This document shows, piece after piece, positions 6,623 to 13,105 of a stretch of DNA of 13,105 nucleotides. Source of the DNA: Firmicutes bacterium UBA6648. GTDB lineage: Bacteria > Bacillota > Clostridia > Peptostreptococcales > Anaerovoracaceae. The notes beneath the pieces were generated by a model, which was given only the letters and a program-made list of their open reading frames with translations, was not told the DNA's origin and did not search any database. The translations under genes were made by a program, and so were the position numbers. The stretch lies in contig DKLE01000013.1 in assembly GCA_002455605.1 (NCBI GenBank), forward strand, positions 1 to 13,105. Reading direction: 5' to 3'. Positions within the stretch are counted from its first letter, which is position 1; every line of letters starts with the position of its first letter.

Positions 6623-7359
6623 GTTTTATCATCCATTCCTTTCAATATGCGGTAAATCTCACTCCGTATCTCATGCTGCTCAAAAAGCCATTCTTTATTA
6701 CGCTCTTTCTGAGCAATCCCTATCTCTTTCTTCACCGAAGCAGGCTTACCGGAGAGAACCAATACTCTGTCTGACAAATAAATTGCCTCATCAATATCAT
6801 GAGTTACAAGAATCATGGTTCTTTTCAGCTCTTTTCGAATATCTAAAAGCCAATCCTGCATATCCCCCCGGGTGATGACATCCAATGCCCCAAAAGGTTC
6901 ATCCAAGAGTAATATATCCGCTTTACAGAGAGCAGTCCTTAAGAAAGCTGCTCTCTGCCTCATTCCACCTGAAAGCTGATCCGGATATTTTTTCTCGTAC
7001 CCGGTTAATCCGAACCGTTGAAAATTTTCCATGGCCTGTACCCTGGCCTGCTTTAAATCTCCATGAATTCTTCCATATAGACAAACATTATCCAGTATAT
7101 TCTTCCAGGGAAACAGCAGGTCCTGCTGGGGCATATAGGCAAAATGCTCTGAGATCCCCTCTACTAACTGTTCATCGATGAACACATGCCCGGAATCCGC
7201 TTTAACCAGTCCTGCCATGATATTCAGAAGAGTGGATTTCCCGCAGCCGGAAGGCCCTAAAATAGTGACAAACTCTCCCTCCTCTGCTTCCATATTCATT
7301 TTTTCCAGTATGGTTCTGCCCTCAAAGGAACAGCTTACATCAGTAACCTTTAGCTTCAT
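6619..7359 (-). CDS. thiZ: ABC transporter ATPase for thiamin pyrimidine precursor (ThiZ-like)
   Basis: This 246-residue ATPase of the nitrate/sulfonate/taurine-type importer family shows Walker A GPSGCGKST (35-43), Q-loop YMPQQD (Q78/Q79), signature LSGGMRQ (129-135), Walker B LLLDEP with catalytic E154, D-loop GALD and switch H187. It lies on the cytoplasmic side and energises the permease encoded two genes upstream. GAAGG is placed about eight bases before ATG, and its end overlaps the downstream hydrolase start by four bases. The 67-base gap to the binding-protein gene holds no clear promoter or terminator. The sequence alone could also fit a sulfonate or nitrate ATPase (SsuB/TauB-like). 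The TPP riboswitch upstream decides for thiamin. Confidence 0.85.
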   Translation of the reverse strand: MKLKVTDVSCSFEGRTILEKMNMEAEEGEFVTILGPSGCGKSTLLNIMAGLVKADSGHVFIDEQLVEGISEHFAYMPQQDLLFPWKNILDNVCLYGRIHGDLKQARVQAMENFQRFGLTGYEKKYPDQLSGGMRQRAAFLRTALCKADILLLDEPFGALDVITRGDMQDWLLDIRKELKRTMILVTHDIDEAIYLSDRVLVLSGKPASVKKEIGIAQKERNKEWLFEQHEIRSEIYRILKGMDDKT

Positions 7360-7426
7360 ATCATCTGCCTTCGCATAAATCGTAACCTTTTCAACAGTTA
7401 CAGTTTCAATTATAACATTTTATTAA

Positions 7427-8428
7427 TTACTTTGATAAAAACTCATTGGTGTAACAATCAGACGCAGGAATTTTCTTTTCAATCAGTCCGTTCTCCATCA
7501 TAAAATCAGTGTAGTTCTCCCAAACCGAGTCCTTCATCAGTCCCCAGGTATCGCTGTCTTCGCTGTATTTACCTGCCAAGTAGGCTTGTGACTCCTTCAG
7601 CATTTCTAAATCATAGGTATCCGCATACTTGTGCAATACTTCCGCCGCTTCATTTGAATTTTTCATGGCATAATCATATCCCTTTGCAGTGGCTGCCAGA
7701 AAAGCCTTCACCATTTCCGGATCCTTTTCCAGCGTGCTATTATTCGCTATGATTACCGGTGTATAGTAGTCTAATCTGGGATCCAGTTCTCTAAGCTCCA
7801 TATAATTGACCTCTATCCCTTGTCTCTTTGCTCCGATTCCGTCCCAGGCCCAGAACATCCAGATAATATCAATATCATCTTTTAACATATCATAGCTCAA
7901 GCTGTCCGATGTAACCATTTTTAATTTGGTAAAGTCAGCACCGGATTGCTCCATAACTGCATGAATAACAGCCTCTTCACCGGGGGAGCCCCATCCGGAA
8001 TAGGTTTTCCCTTCAAAATCTTTTGGTGAAGTGATATTTTTGTCCACATAAGATGCAAAGCCAGAAGTATTATGCTGAATAATCGTGGCGATAGCTTTTA
8101 TCGGGAGGGGATCCTCTGCCGCAAGGGCATAGGTAACGTCTTCCTGATAGCTGATACCGAATTCCCCTTTTCCTGCTGCAATGAGGGTTGGGGTTACACC
8201 GTCTGTAGGTTCAATGACATTTACATTCAATCCCTGTTCTTCGTAATAGCCCAGCTCCTTTGCTGCATAGATTCCCGTATGGTTTGTATTTGGAACATAG
8301 TCCAAAATTACGGTAACATCCCGAAGCTTCTTTTCTTTTCCTGAATCACTTTGATTGTTTCCTCCGCATGCCCCTATGGATATCACCATAGCAAAAATTA
8401 ATACCAAAGACAATAATTTCTTTTTCAT
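7427..8428 (-). CDS. thiY: Thiamin pyrimidine precursor-binding lipoprotein (NMT1/THI5-like, ThiY-like)
   Basis: This 333-residue substrate-binding protein of the NMT1/THI5-like family has a lipoprotein signal with MKKK, a hydrophobic stretch and a lipobox ending at C21 (SIGAC), so it should be anchored outside the membrane. The mature part opens with the family hallmark DYVPNTNHTGIYAAKELGYYEEQGL, written here in two pieces: DYVPNTNHTG and IYAAKELGYYEEQG (about 43-67). GEFGISYQED (near 88-97) and WMFWAWDG (near 190-197) follow. ThiY of Bacillus binds N-formyl-aminopyrimidine. HMP or another pyrimidine is possible. AGGAG lies just before the start, and only 11 bases separate it from the permease stop. 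The riboswitch upstream supports the thiamin role. Confidence 0.88.
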   Translation of the reverse strand: MKKKLLSLVLIFAMVISIGACGGNNQSDSGKEKKLRDVTVILDYVPNTNHTGIYAAKELGYYEEQGLNVNVIEPTDGVTPTLIAAGKGEFGISYQEDVTYALAAEDPLPIKAIATIIQHNTSGFASYVDKNITSPKDFEGKTYSGWGSPGEEAVIHAVMEQSGADFTKLKMVTSDSLSYDMLKDDIDIIWMFWAWDGIGAKRQGIEVNYMELRELDPRLDYYTPVIIANNSTLEKDPEMVKAFLAATAKGYDYAMKNSNEAAEVLHKYADTYDLEMLKESQAYLAGKYSEDSDTWGLMKDSVWENYTDFMMENGLIEKKIPASDCYTNEFLSK

Positions 8429-8439
8429 TTTCCTTCTCC

Positions 8440-9198
8440 TTATTTCCTCCGCATATGCGGTATTAAAATATATTGTAATAATTTAACACAGCCATTCATA
8501 AGCAGGCTGAGTAAAACAACAACTACAACACAGGCAAACACCTTGTCCAGCATAAAACCATTTTTTACTCTCAGCATGTAATACCCCAGCCCGCTGTTGG
8601 ATGAAAGCCATTCTCCCACTACTGCCCCGGTTATACTGTAAGTAGCCGCCACCTTCAAACCCGAAAACAGCGAAGGTGCAGCAGCCGGAATTTTCACCAT
8701 AGCATAAAGCTTTAAATTATTTGCTCCGAATAGCCTGGCCAGATTGACCTGATTTCTGTCTACCTGCTTCATCCCGTCGGCAAAGCTTATGACAATAGGA
8801 AAAAAGCACATTAATACAACGATTAAAATCTTCGGCGTCATACCAAAACCTAAATAAATAATAAAAATAGGTGCCAACACAATAACAGGTACAGTCTGAC
8901 TTACCACCATAAGGGGATAGGTAGCTGTTCGAAACAATTCAAACCGATCCATTATAACAGCCAGTATTACCCCCAATATCACTGCTAAAATAAGTCCTGC
9001 TGCCGTTTCCTTCAAAGTAACCAGCCCGTGCAAAAAAAGCAGTTCTCGTTCATAATACAGGGCAGAAATAATCTTTGACGGCGAGGGCAGAATATAAAGA
9101 GGTATTTTTGCAGCCCGTACCTCCAATTCCCATAAACCTAAAATAATGATAAATACAGAAAGGGGAACCCATATTTTTTTATCTGAAAGTGTTTTCAT
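8440..9198 (-). CDS. thiX: ABC transporter permease for thiamin pyrimidine precursor (ThiX-like)
   Basis: This 252-residue inner-membrane permease has about six hydrophobic segments: roughly 10-26, 60-84, 93-117, 121-140, 182-198 and 218-240. The cytoplasmic coupling loop at about 152-175 (LARLFGANNLKLYAMVKIP, with G158 and P171) is the EAA-type motif that contacts the ATPase. It belongs to the binding-protein-dependent permease family shared with SsuC/TauC. It is the first gene after the TPP riboswitch terminator. AAGGAAG sits five bases before ATG and could become available only in read-through transcripts. A perfect 12-bp palindrome CCGCATATGCGG (8449-8460) lies in its final codons. Confidence 0.87.
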   Translation of the reverse strand: MKTLSDKKIWVPLSVFIIILGLWELEVRAAKIPLYILPSPSKIISALYYERELLFLHGLVTLKETAAGLILAVILGVILAVIMDRFELFRTATYPLMVVSQTVPVIVLAPIFIIYLGFGMTPKILIVVLMCFFPIVISFADGMKQVDRNQVNLARLFGANNLKLYAMVKIPAAAPSLFSGLKVAATYSITGAVVGEWLSSNSGLGYYMLRVKNGFMLDKVFACVVVVVLLSLLMNGCVKLLQYILIPHMRRK

Positions 9199-9223
9199 TT
9201 TTTCTTCCTTAGCAATTCTGATT

Positions 9224-9255
9224 AAAAAAAGAGTGCTTCTCGTGGAAACACTCTT
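9224..9255 (-). terminator. Riboswitch-controlled intrinsic terminator
   Basis: On the minus strand AAGAGTGTTTC (9255-9245) pairs with GAAGCACTCTT (9239-9229) around loop CACGA, 11 pairs with a single U-G, followed directly by seven T (9230-9224). It lies between the TPP aptamer and the permease start, which is the expected place for the expression platform. Confidence 0.9.
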
Positions 9256-9296
9256 AAAACTTTTACATTTATCAATGATTATAACAACATTTTAAC

Positions 9297-9386
9297 AGCT
9301 TTCCTTTCGGCGGTACTAACCGCATCAGGTTCAAAGGGTTTAGCAAAAGCAATCTCAGCCCGGCATACAGCCCAGCTCCCCCAGCA
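9297..9386 (-). promoter_or_regulatory. TPP riboswitch (THI element) aptamer
   Basis: The minus strand carries the conserved THI-box blocks in the right order: GGGGGAGCT, a hairpin, GGGCTGAGATTG, ACCCTTTGAACCTGATG, then GCGGTTAGTACCGC and CGAAAGGAAAGC. CTGAGA and the CCTGAT plus GGTTAGTACCGCC parts form the pyrimidine- and pyrophosphate-sensing arms known from this class. The closing P1 stem looks short (GCT with AGC), so the exact ends are approximate. With the downstream terminator it should stop transcription of the transporter operon when TPP is plentiful. Confidence 0.95.
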
Positions 9387-9396
9387 TCTCTATTCT

Positions 9397-9421
9397 ATTA
9401 TATTATGAGTCTACACCAAAT
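9397..9421 (-). promoter_or_regulatory. Promoter of the thiamin operon (-10 clear, -35 weak)
   Basis: On the minus strand a perfect -10 TATAAT (9402-9397) lies just upstream of the aptamer, giving a predicted start near 9390, a few bases before the THI element. The -35 is weak: TAGTAT at a 17-base spacing or TTTAGT at 19. The location between the racemase-like gene stop and the riboswitch shows that the operon is independently transcribed. Confidence 0.55.
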
Positions 9422-9445
9422 ACTAAAATTTGTAAAGACATTCAA

Positions 9446-10633
9446 TCAGCGAAATATACCTTTTTTATTCATGGTCTCAATCTGCTCCGGAGTAAATCCA
9501 AGCTTTCTCATAACCTCAACCGTATGATAACCGATGGGATACCCTCCATAACCATATTCAATGGGACACTCAGAAAGCTTCACCGCAGTGCCTAGCTGTC
9601 TTACCTTTTTCCCTTTTGATAAAGGCACCTCTACCTCCACCACCATTTGCCTCTCTTTAAGCTGTTCGTCCTTTATTAACGCCTCTTCCAAATTCAAAAC
9701 CGGTTCCGCACAAACGTCTTTACCCTCAAAAATACCCTCCCATTCCTGAAGGGTCTTTTCCTTTATAATCTGCTTGATATCTTCCTTTACTTCCCTTATA
9801 TTTTCAGGCCATACGGTTCCCTCTATGTACTCTGCTCTGCCTATACACAGACAGAAATTTTGCCAGAATTGCGGTTCCAGACAGCCCACACTTAAATACC
9901 TTCCGTCTTTGGTCTCATAAAAATCGTACATGCAGCCGCCATTCAGGCGCTCCCCTTCTCTTTTCGGCTCTTTTCCTGTAGCCAAAAAGGAAGCTCCGTC
10001 CATGGAATTAAAAGGGATTAAGCCGTCATACATGGATACATCCACCCACTGTCCCCGGCCTGTATTATTCCTATAATAAACTGCGGCCAGAATGCCTATT
10101 ACTGAATTCATGGAGCCTACTGCCACATCGGCAACCTGCATATTAGTCAATACAGGACCAGTGGACTTTCTTCCTGCCTGTGCCATATTTCCGCTCCGTG
10201 CCAAATAGTTAATATCATGTCCGGCTCTCATTTTTAAAGGACCTGTTTGTCCGTATCCCGTCAGTGAACAGTAGATAAGTCTTGGATTGACGGCCTTTAA
10301 GGTTTCATATCCAAGCCCGAGCTTTTCCATTACACCGGGTCTGAACTGTTCCATAAGAATATCATATTCCATAATCAGCTTCTTTATAATTTCTACTGAC
10401 TGTGGTTCTTTCAAGTTCAATGAAATGGTTTTTTTATTTCTTCCAAGCCATGCCTGATTAACAGAAATCTCCGTTCCTTCAATAAAAGGCGGATAATCTA
10501 TAACAATATCCGCCTTACCTTTTGAGCTTACTTTTAAGACTTCTGCCCCCATGTCTGCTAACATAAGCGTGGCAAAGGGTCCTGGCAGCAAGGTTGAAAA
10601 ATCCAGAACCTTCAATCCGTCTAATGCCCCCAT
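9446..10633 (-). CDS. CaiB/BaiF-family (CoA transferase III) protein, alpha-methylacyl-CoA racemase-like
   Basis: This 395-residue family III CoA transferase-fold protein begins with GALDGLKVLDFSTLLPGPFA (residues 2-21) and ADMGAEVLKV (26-35). RPGVMEKLGLGYE and LTGYGQTGP follow, then GHDINYLARSG and QVADVAVGS. Candidate catalytic residues are H139, D169 and E253 (in LEPQFW). They match the spacing of His, Asp and Glu in alpha-methylacyl-CoA racemase (30 and about 84 residues apart). D169 is also the position expected of the acyl-carrying aspartate in CoA transferases. A cytoplasmic racemase of 2-methylacyl-CoA esters, or a CoA transferase, is therefore likely. AAGGAG supports the start. It follows the carbonic anhydrase gene by 39 bases and is probably the last gene of the pot operon. 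The acyl substrate is unknown. Confidence 0.85.
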   Translation of the reverse strand: MGALDGLKVLDFSTLLPGPFATLMLADMGAEVLKVSSKGKADIVIDYPPFIEGTEISVNQAWLGRNKKTISLNLKEPQSVEIIKKLIMEYDILMEQFRPGVMEKLGLGYETLKAVNPRLIYCSLTGYGQTGPLKMRAGHDINYLARSGNMAQAGRKSTGPVLTNMQVADVAVGSMNSVIGILAAVYYRNNTGRGQWVDVSMYDGLIPFNSMDGASFLATGKEPKREGERLNGGCMYDFYETKDGRYLSVGCLEPQFWQNFCLCIGRAEYIEGTVWPENIREVKEDIKQIIKEKTLQEWEGIFEGKDVCAEPVLNLEEALIKDEQLKERQMVVEVEVPLSKGKKVRQLGTAVKLSECPIEYGYGGYPIGYHTVEVMRKLGFTPEQIETMNKKGIFR

Positions 10634-10672
10634 AATCTGCTCCTTTATTATTCACACAATTGTAAAAACGAT

Positions 10673-11221
10673 TTAATCACATTCCACCGATGTTAGTTCA
10701 CCGGTTATGGAATCCATTATAAAGCCTCTGATCGTCACATCCTTAGGGATTAATGGATGATGAGTCAAAATAGTCAAGGTATTTTTAACTGAGTTTTCCA
10801 CACAGTCAAAACCTCCCAGCCAGGTATCAAAATCTACACCGCAATAGTGAAGCAGATTGATATCTTCCTCTGATATGCCACGCTCCTTCAATTTCCCCAG
10901 CATTTTCTGAGCGTCCATGCTCTGTGCGCCACAGTCCGTATGCCCAATGACCATAACATCCTCAACCTGCAGATCCAATATAGCCACCATCAGGCTTTGA
11001 ACCACACTGCCAAAGGGATGGGCTACAACACCGCCGGCATTCTTAATAATCTTAGCGTCTCCGTTTTTCAGCCCTAAAGCCGCCGGAAGAAGCTCCAGCA
11101 GCCGGGTATCCATGCATGTTAAAATAGCTACTTTCTTATTTGGATATTTATTGGTAATATACTTCTCATACCCTTTTTCTTCTACAAATTTTTTATTAAA
11201 CTCCAAGATATTATTAATCAT
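10673..11221 (-). CDS. Beta-class carbonic anhydrase
   Basis: This 182-residue protein has the beta-carbonic anhydrase signature. C36-M-D-T-R40 supplies a zinc cysteine and the D38/R40 dyad. NAGG lies at 61-64, and H94 with C97 in GHTDCG gives the remaining ligands. It interconverts CO2 and bicarbonate in the cytoplasm. The length fits the small bacterial type, like B. subtilis YtiB. GGAGG lies in the 17-base gap after the potD stop, which places it inside the pot operon. The physiological link to polyamine uptake or to the downstream CoA-ester enzyme is not obvious. Supply of bicarbonate for a carboxylation or pH balance is only a guess. Confidence 0.93.
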   Translation of the reverse strand: MINNILEFNKKFVEEKGYEKYITNKYPNKKVAILTCMDTRLLELLPAALGLKNGDAKIIKNAGGVVAHPFGSVVQSLMVAILDLQVEDVMVIGHTDCGAQSMDAQKMLGKLKERGISEEDINLLHYCGVDFDTWLGGFDCVENSVKNTLTILTHHPLIPKDVTIRGFIMDSITGELTSVECD

Positions 11222-11238
11222 CTTTTAACTTCCTCCGT

Positions 11239-12474
11239 TTACAGTTCTCTTTTTCTGCGTCTCTTACGTATACTGTTTGTTAATATTACAATCACAGAAA
11301 ATATTACAAATACAGGCATTACCCAATCCAAATAGGATTCATCCTGCGATAAAATATCCGTCCACATTTGATCCATAAGAAGATTGGTTTCCTCTGATAA
11401 GTTAACAAAGGCTTGTGTACCTTCCAATTCTTCTTCCGGAGGATATAAGTCCTGATCCAAACGTATCTCGTCATCCAAAAGCTCCATAGCCGCAATATTA
11501 GGAGTGGAATACATAATAAATTCTGCATTGTCCGCCGCCACCTGCGGCTCATTCAGAAAGTTTATATACATCTCCGCTGCTTCTTTATTATTGGCATCAG
11601 ACGGAATACATACAGCATCATAATATATATTGGTATTCTCAGGAATAAATACCTCTAAATCCTGATTTGCTTCCTTCATAATGTAATAGTCCCCTATGTA
11701 GTAAGGGGCAATGACGGCTTCATTTCCCTGCATTTTATCAAAAATCTGATCCATGACATAGGCTTGAACCAGCGGTTTCTGCTCCTTTAAGAGGGCTTCT
11801 GCCTGCTGCAGCTCTTTATGGTTTTCCGTGTTGATATCATATCCCAGCCTTTCCAGTGCCAGAGCAAAAGCATCACGAGAATTTTTAAACATCAATATCT
11901 GTCCGGCATATTGAGGGTTCCATAATTCATCTATACTTTCAATTTCATGTCCTATCAATTTTTTATTGTAAATAATACAGACACGGCCCCACATATAGGG
12001 TACGGAATATCGGTTATGAGGATCATAATTAGCATTTAAAAATTCTTTACCGATATATTTAAAATTGGGAATATTATTGAAATCAAGAGGCTGCAGCATC
12101 TTTTCCTGTATTAGTCTGGACACCATATAATCCGACGGAAATATCACATCATAGGAATTGGCTCCGCTCTTCAGCTTTGCATACATCCCTTCATTGGTTT
12201 CATAATTGGAATAATTCACTTTGATGCCGGTCAGCTTTTCAAACTCACCGTTGATATCCATCAGCCCGTCTTGCCCGCTTGATAGATATTCTCCCCAATT
12301 ATATACATTTATTTCAACATTTTTTCCTTTAAAACGGCTGTAGTATTCCCTATCGTAGCTTAGTGCTGCTTTTTCTTCAGCCAAAGCAGCTATGGGTGAC
12401 GCAACCATGGACAAGATAAAAAGTGTGGAAAATATACATGCCAATAAGCTTCTCATTTTTCTGTTACTGCCCAT
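11239..12474 (-). CDS. potD: Spermidine/putrescine-binding protein PotD with C-terminal membrane anchor
   Basis: This 411-residue extracytoplasmic polyamine-binding protein has a signal peptide at residues 1-32 (possible cleavage after ALA32) and no proper lipobox; C13 comes too early in the hydrophobic stretch. The mature domain shows VYNWGEYLS (W60, Y63, matching the ligand-contacting WxEY of E. coli PotD), NSYDVIFPSDYMV (106-118), IPSDANN (290-296) and FLNEPQVAAD (306-315). It ends in a transmembrane helix (about 384-402) and a basic tail RKRRRKREL. It therefore seems tethered by a C-terminal helix rather than by a lipid. The start codon overlaps the potC stop as TAATG, which indicates coupling. 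It delivers polyamines to PotB/PotC. Confidence 0.93.
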   Translation of the reverse strand: MGSNRKMRSLLACIFSTLFILSMVASPIAALAEEKAALSYDREYYSRFKGKNVEINVYNWGEYLSSGQDGLMDINGEFEKLTGIKVNYSNYETNEGMYAKLKSGANSYDVIFPSDYMVSRLIQEKMLQPLDFNNIPNFKYIGKEFLNANYDPHNRYSVPYMWGRVCIIYNKKLIGHEIESIDELWNPQYAGQILMFKNSRDAFALALERLGYDINTENHKELQQAEALLKEQKPLVQAYVMDQIFDKMQGNEAVIAPYYIGDYYIMKEANQDLEVFIPENTNIYYDAVCIPSDANNKEAAEMYINFLNEPQVAADNAEFIMYSTPNIAAMELLDDEIRLDQDLYPPEEELEGTQAFVNLSEETNLLMDQMWTDILSQDESYLDWVMPVFVIFSVIVILTNSIRKRRRKREL

Positions 12475-13105
12475 TACTTCACCGTCCCCTTCTTCAATTT
12501 AAGGCTGCTCTGTTTTAATTTTTTCTCTGCTTTCCGCTCCGCTAAATTTATAATAACCAAAATAGCCAGCACCGCTATGAAAATTATAGTGGACAGAGCA
12601 TTGATTTCAGGGCTTACACGTTTTTTAGTCATGGCATATATCATAACTGACAGTGTCTGATGTTTGGCCCCCGTTGTAAAATAGGAAACCACAAAATCGT
12701 CCATTGAAAAGGTCAGCGCCATCAGAAAGCCTGCTATTATGCCCGGTTTAATTTCATGAATGGCTACCTTTAAAAATGCCTGAAGGGGATTACATCCCAG
12801 ATCCATAGCCGCTTCCACCAGAGAGTTGTCTAACTGACGCAGTTTTGGCAGGACATTCAATATAACATAAGGCACATTGAAGGTTATATGAGCTAAAATT
12901 AATGTAGTCCAGCCAAATTCAAAATCGATCCCCACTGCAGCAAGCCATTTCTTAGCTGTAACAAAGAGCAGCATAAAAGAAACCCCGGTTATGATTTCCG
13001 GATTGATAATGGGAACATAAGTTAAATTCATAAATACGGATTTGATCTTAGCATCCATCTTTTCTAATCCGATAGCCGCTGCCGTTCCCATGATTGTAGC
13101 AATTG
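12474..13105 (-). CDS. potC: Spermidine/putrescine ABC transporter permease PotC, 5'-truncated by window edge
   Basis: The frame is open to the window edge (IATIMGTAAAIGLE...), so the real start lies beyond it. An internal ATG at 13091 is not the start. About 210 residues of the usual 260 or so are visible. Hydrophobic segments alternate with the EAA coupling motif EAAMDLGCNPLQAF (residues 93-106 counted from 13091) and G117, followed by the PotC hallmark SMDDFVVSYFTTGA (129-142). It forms the inner-membrane channel with PotB, powered by PotA. Both would be expected upstream, outside the window. Its TAA overlaps the potD ATG by one base. Confidence 0.93.
   Translation of the reverse strand, partial: IATIMGTAAAIGLEKMDAKIKSVFMNLTYVPIINPEIITGVSFMLLFVTAKKWLAAVGIDFEFGWTTLILAHITFNVPYVILNVLPKLRQLDNSLVEAAMDLGCNPLQAFLKVAIHEIKPGIIAGFLMALTFSMDDFVVSYFTTGAKHQTLSVMIYAMTKKRVSPEINALSTIIFIAVLAILVIINLAERKAEKKLKQSSLKLKKGTVK

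Noticed and set aside
6885..7378. Plus-strand open frames opposite the ThiZ-like ATPase
   Set aside because: Antisense to an intact ATPase with all motifs; no independent ribosome site or domain.
8449..8460. 12-bp palindrome CCGCATATGCGG as an operator
   Set aside because: It lies within the last codons of the permease gene and merges into the next gene's ribosome site region; nothing beyond symmetry supports a regulatory role.
1..13105. CRISPR array, insertion sequence, prophage or toxin-antitoxin module
   Set aside because: No regularly spaced repeats, transposase, integrase or paired small toxin/antitoxin frames were seen; a tRNA is present, but no integrase or direct repeat of its 3' end flanks it.

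Overview
The window is AT-rich and reads as a low-GC Gram-positive chromosome, most likely an anaerobe of the class Clostridia. The grounds are Shine-Dalgarno-led genes, TTGACA/TATAAT-type promoters, a tRNA gene with encoded CCA, intrinsic terminators, a lipoprotein-type substrate-binding protein, a DUF3139-type small membrane protein and a TPP riboswitch with a terminator platform. The organism call is inference; no rRNA or marker gene is present.

Layout. (1) Positions 1-687 (-) hold the N-terminal part of a class III aminotransferase, best read as acetylornithine aminotransferase (ArgD), with its own promoter and a 14-bp palindrome over the -10 box. (2) Positions 832-5135 (+) hold a TetR-family regulator and a heterodimeric ABC transporter of the exporter fold. 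They sit behind a strong promoter whose start region is covered by two TATC-N3-GATA sites. A perfect 9-bp hairpin lies between the regulator and the transporter, and a bidirectional terminator closes the unit. (3) Positions 5169-5498 (-) encode a small membrane-anchored DUF3139-like protein. (4) Positions 5596-5682 (-) are tRNA-Leu(CAG) with its own promoter and terminator. (5) Positions 5801-9402 (-) form a thiamin-regulated operon: promoter, TPP riboswitch, terminator platform, permease (ThiX-like), lipoprotein binding protein (ThiY-like), ATPase (ThiZ-like) and a TatD-family metallohydrolase coupled by a GTGA overlap. (6) Positions 9446-13105 (-) form a tightly packed run: polyamine permease PotC (cut by the window edge), PotD with a C-terminal membrane anchor, a beta-carbonic anhydrase and an alpha-methylacyl-CoA racemase-like protein of the CaiB/BaiF family.

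How they work together. The riboswitch operon looks like salvage of a thiamin pyrimidine precursor. When TPP is scarce the leader terminator should be avoided and the pyrimidine transporter made. The linked TatD-like hydrolase is a candidate for processing the imported pyrimidine, and this is the most interesting hypothesis here. The TetR/ABC unit looks like a self-regulated exporter or a siderophore-type transporter of unknown substrate. I found no CRISPR array, insertion sequence, phage gene or clearly new multi-gene defence system. The unusual points are gene associations and regulatory structures.
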